Below, piece by piece: positions 62,898-64,000 of a stretch of 64,000 bases of DNA. This stretch comes from Curtobacterium sp. Leaf261 (GTDB taxonomy: Bacteria; Actinomycetota; Actinomycetes; Actinomycetales; Microbacteriaceae). Position numbers and translations under genes: made by a program. The notes below the pieces were generated by a model. That model searched no databases and was not told the DNA's origin. It was given only the letters and a program-made list of their open reading frames with translations. Position 1 is the first letter of the stretch. Every line of letters begins with the position of its first letter. The stretch is taken from positions 252,028 to 316,027 of the forward strand of contig NZ_LMMJ01000010.1 of the NCBI RefSeq assembly GCF_001422205.1. The letters run 5' to 3'.

Positions 62898-64000
62898 ATG
62901 CCGAGCGAGCCCCGCCCGACCCTCTTCCTGTTGCACGCCCTCGGCACGAGCCGCCGGGAGTTCGACCTCGTCGGGGCCGCGCTCGACGGCCGGTTCGAGA
63001 TGGTGCAGATCGACCTCGCGGGGTTCGGGGACGCCTCGACGTCGACCGGCACGACGGTCGAGGACATGCGCACCGAGGTCCTCGAGCGGATCCGTCGACA
63101 CGGTGCCACGCGGTGGATGCTCGTCGGACACAGCATGGGCGGCAAGATCGCCTCGGCCGTCGCCGCCAGGGTGATGGCCGGCGCACCCGGTGTCTTCGGG
63201 CTGGCCGGCGTGGTGCTCCTCGCCGCGTCGCCGCCGGTGCCCGAGCCGATGGACGAGGACCGTCGTGCCGAGATGCTCGGCTGGGCCCGCTCGACCGACG
63301 GCCGGCTCGTCGACCACCTGAGCGCCGATGCTGCACGGACCTTCATCGACGCGAACGTCGGCTCGCCCCTCGACCCCGCGCGTGACGACAGCGTCCGGGC
63401 CGACCTGCTCCGGGCGTCGCCCGAGGCCTGGACGGACTGGCTGACCACCGGCAGCCGCGAGGACTGGTCGCACGACGTCGGCACCCTCGACGTCCCCGCG
63501 CTCATCGTCGCCGGCGGTGCGGACGGCGACCTCGGCCCCGATGCGCAGCGGAGCCTCAACGGCGCGGTCTACCCGGGTGCACGCTTCCTGACGCTCGATG
63601 GCGCCGGACACCTGCTCCCGCTCGAACGCCCGGACGAGGTCGCCGATGCCATCGCCGGGTTCTGGGACGACGTCGCCGGACGCGCGCCGATCATCCCCGA
63701 GGACGTCGTCGGCACGATCGCGTCCGGACGGACCTCGGCGCGGACCCGCTCGATCCTGGCGGCCAGAGCGCTCGCGGACGACCCCGACCGCGCGCCCGAG
63801 GCACTCACCACGCAGCAGCTCGCGACCCTCCGGGCACTCGCCGACCGCGTCGTCCCCCAGGGCCCGTTCGCGGACGGCACCGCCCCGATCGACATCGCCG
63901 CCCGCGTGGACGCCCAGCTCGCGGCGGGTGCCGGCGACGGCTGGCGGAACGCGATGCTCCCACCGGACCGCGACGCGTACGGTCTCGGCCTCGACGCGCT
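62898..64000 (+). CDS. Alpha/beta hydrolase fused to a gluconate-2-dehydrogenase-subunit-3-like domain; 3' end outside window
   Basis: At least 367 residues are visible; the frame is open to the window end. The ATG follows GGAGG. Residues 1-260 are an alpha/beta hydrolase: TLFLLHALGTSRREFDLV, the nucleophile in LVGHSMGGKIASAV, an Asp in AGGADGDLGPDA and His in GAGHLLPLERPDEV. From about residue 300, LTTQQLATLRALADRVVPQGPF resembles the start of gluconate 2-dehydrogenase subunit 3, the small partner of membrane GMC dehydrogenases. Such a fusion is unusual. The gene for a GMC flavoprotein may follow to the right. No signal peptide is seen. Confidence 0.85.
   Translation, partial: MPSEPRPTLFLLHALGTSRREFDLVGAALDGRFEMVQIDLAGFGDASTSTGTTVEDMRTEVLERIRRHGATRWMLVGHSMGGKIASAVAARVMAGAPGVFGLAGVVLLAASPPVPEPMDEDRRAEMLGWARSTDGRLVDHLSADAARTFIDANVGSPLDPARDDSVRADLLRASPEAWTDWLTTGSREDWSHDVGTLDVPALIVAGGADGDLGPDAQRSLNGAVYPGARFLTLDGAGHLLPLERPDEVADAIAGFWDDVAGRAPIIPEDVVGTIASGRTSARTRSILAARALADDPDRAPEALTTQQLATLRALADRVVPQGPFADGTAPIDIAARVDAQLAAGAGDGWRNAMLPPDRDAYGLGLDA

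Overview
The window is high-GC actinobacterial DNA. Gene content and style (HspR/HAIR heat-shock control, a ClpB that starts directly at its first ATPase domain, many leaderless genes, GC-rich hairpins without U-tracts) point to Microbacteriaceae, and Curtobacterium is my best guess by inference. About 46 protein genes are supported. No tRNA, rRNA, CRISPR array, transposase, integrase or phage gene was seen. Two genes run off the window ends.

Region 1 (1-15.4 kb) is dominated by five secreted proteins on the minus strand (1-2817, 3093-3668, 8130-10406, 13744-14550, 14586-15368). All have signal peptides and a degenerate beta-trefoil/ricin-like signature, and some add Ig-like repeats. Four of the five have an AT-rich upstream island; the fifth follows its twin in an operon. 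Between them lie the heat-shock operon dnaK-grpE-dnaJ-hspR, a two-component system and an acyltransferase-like membrane protein. The first secreted gene is cut by the window edge, carries a 72-bp tandem duplication and appears frameshifted.

Region 2 (15.4-28.8 kb) holds an RNA methyltransferase-like gene, a decayed AbiEi-like gene, an aldo/keto reductase, a small conserved protein, a GH2 beta-mannosidase, a lone exopolysaccharide-initiating sugar transferase, tatA, a DHA2 drug exporter, a UPF0303 protein and clpB. clpB carries the same HspR operator type as dnaK.

Region 3 (28.8-35.5 kb) is a tight five-gene operon: membrane protein, Tat-exported GMC oxidoreductase, cholesterol-oxidase-like GMC enzyme, secreted alpha/beta hydrolase and a small domain protein. 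The last three types are, from recollection, fused in large sterol-oxidase-like proteins elsewhere. This is the best candidate for an undescribed pathway here.

Region 4 (35.5-48.7 kb) is sugar metabolism: a CUT1 ABC importer without its ATPase, deoR-fruK-fruA for fructose, a GH20 beta-hexosaminidase, a ROK regulator, an ArsR-like regulator with a striking operator array, and a DedA protein. Matching operators at the predicted transcription starts of the ABC operon and the hexosaminidase suggest one amino-sugar regulon.

Region 5 (48.7-64 kb) is mostly housekeeping: a Ser/Thr kinase, trpF, HAD phosphatase, nucleotide-kinase-like ATPase, nitroreductase, AEC transporter, exonuclease III, M23 peptidase, glycosyltransferase-like membrane protein, pyrE, a giant acidic membrane protein, an aldo/keto reductase, and an alpha/beta hydrolase fused to a gluconate-dehydrogenase-subunit-3-like domain that runs off the end. 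Two families of sequence-conserved palindromes recur between genes throughout.
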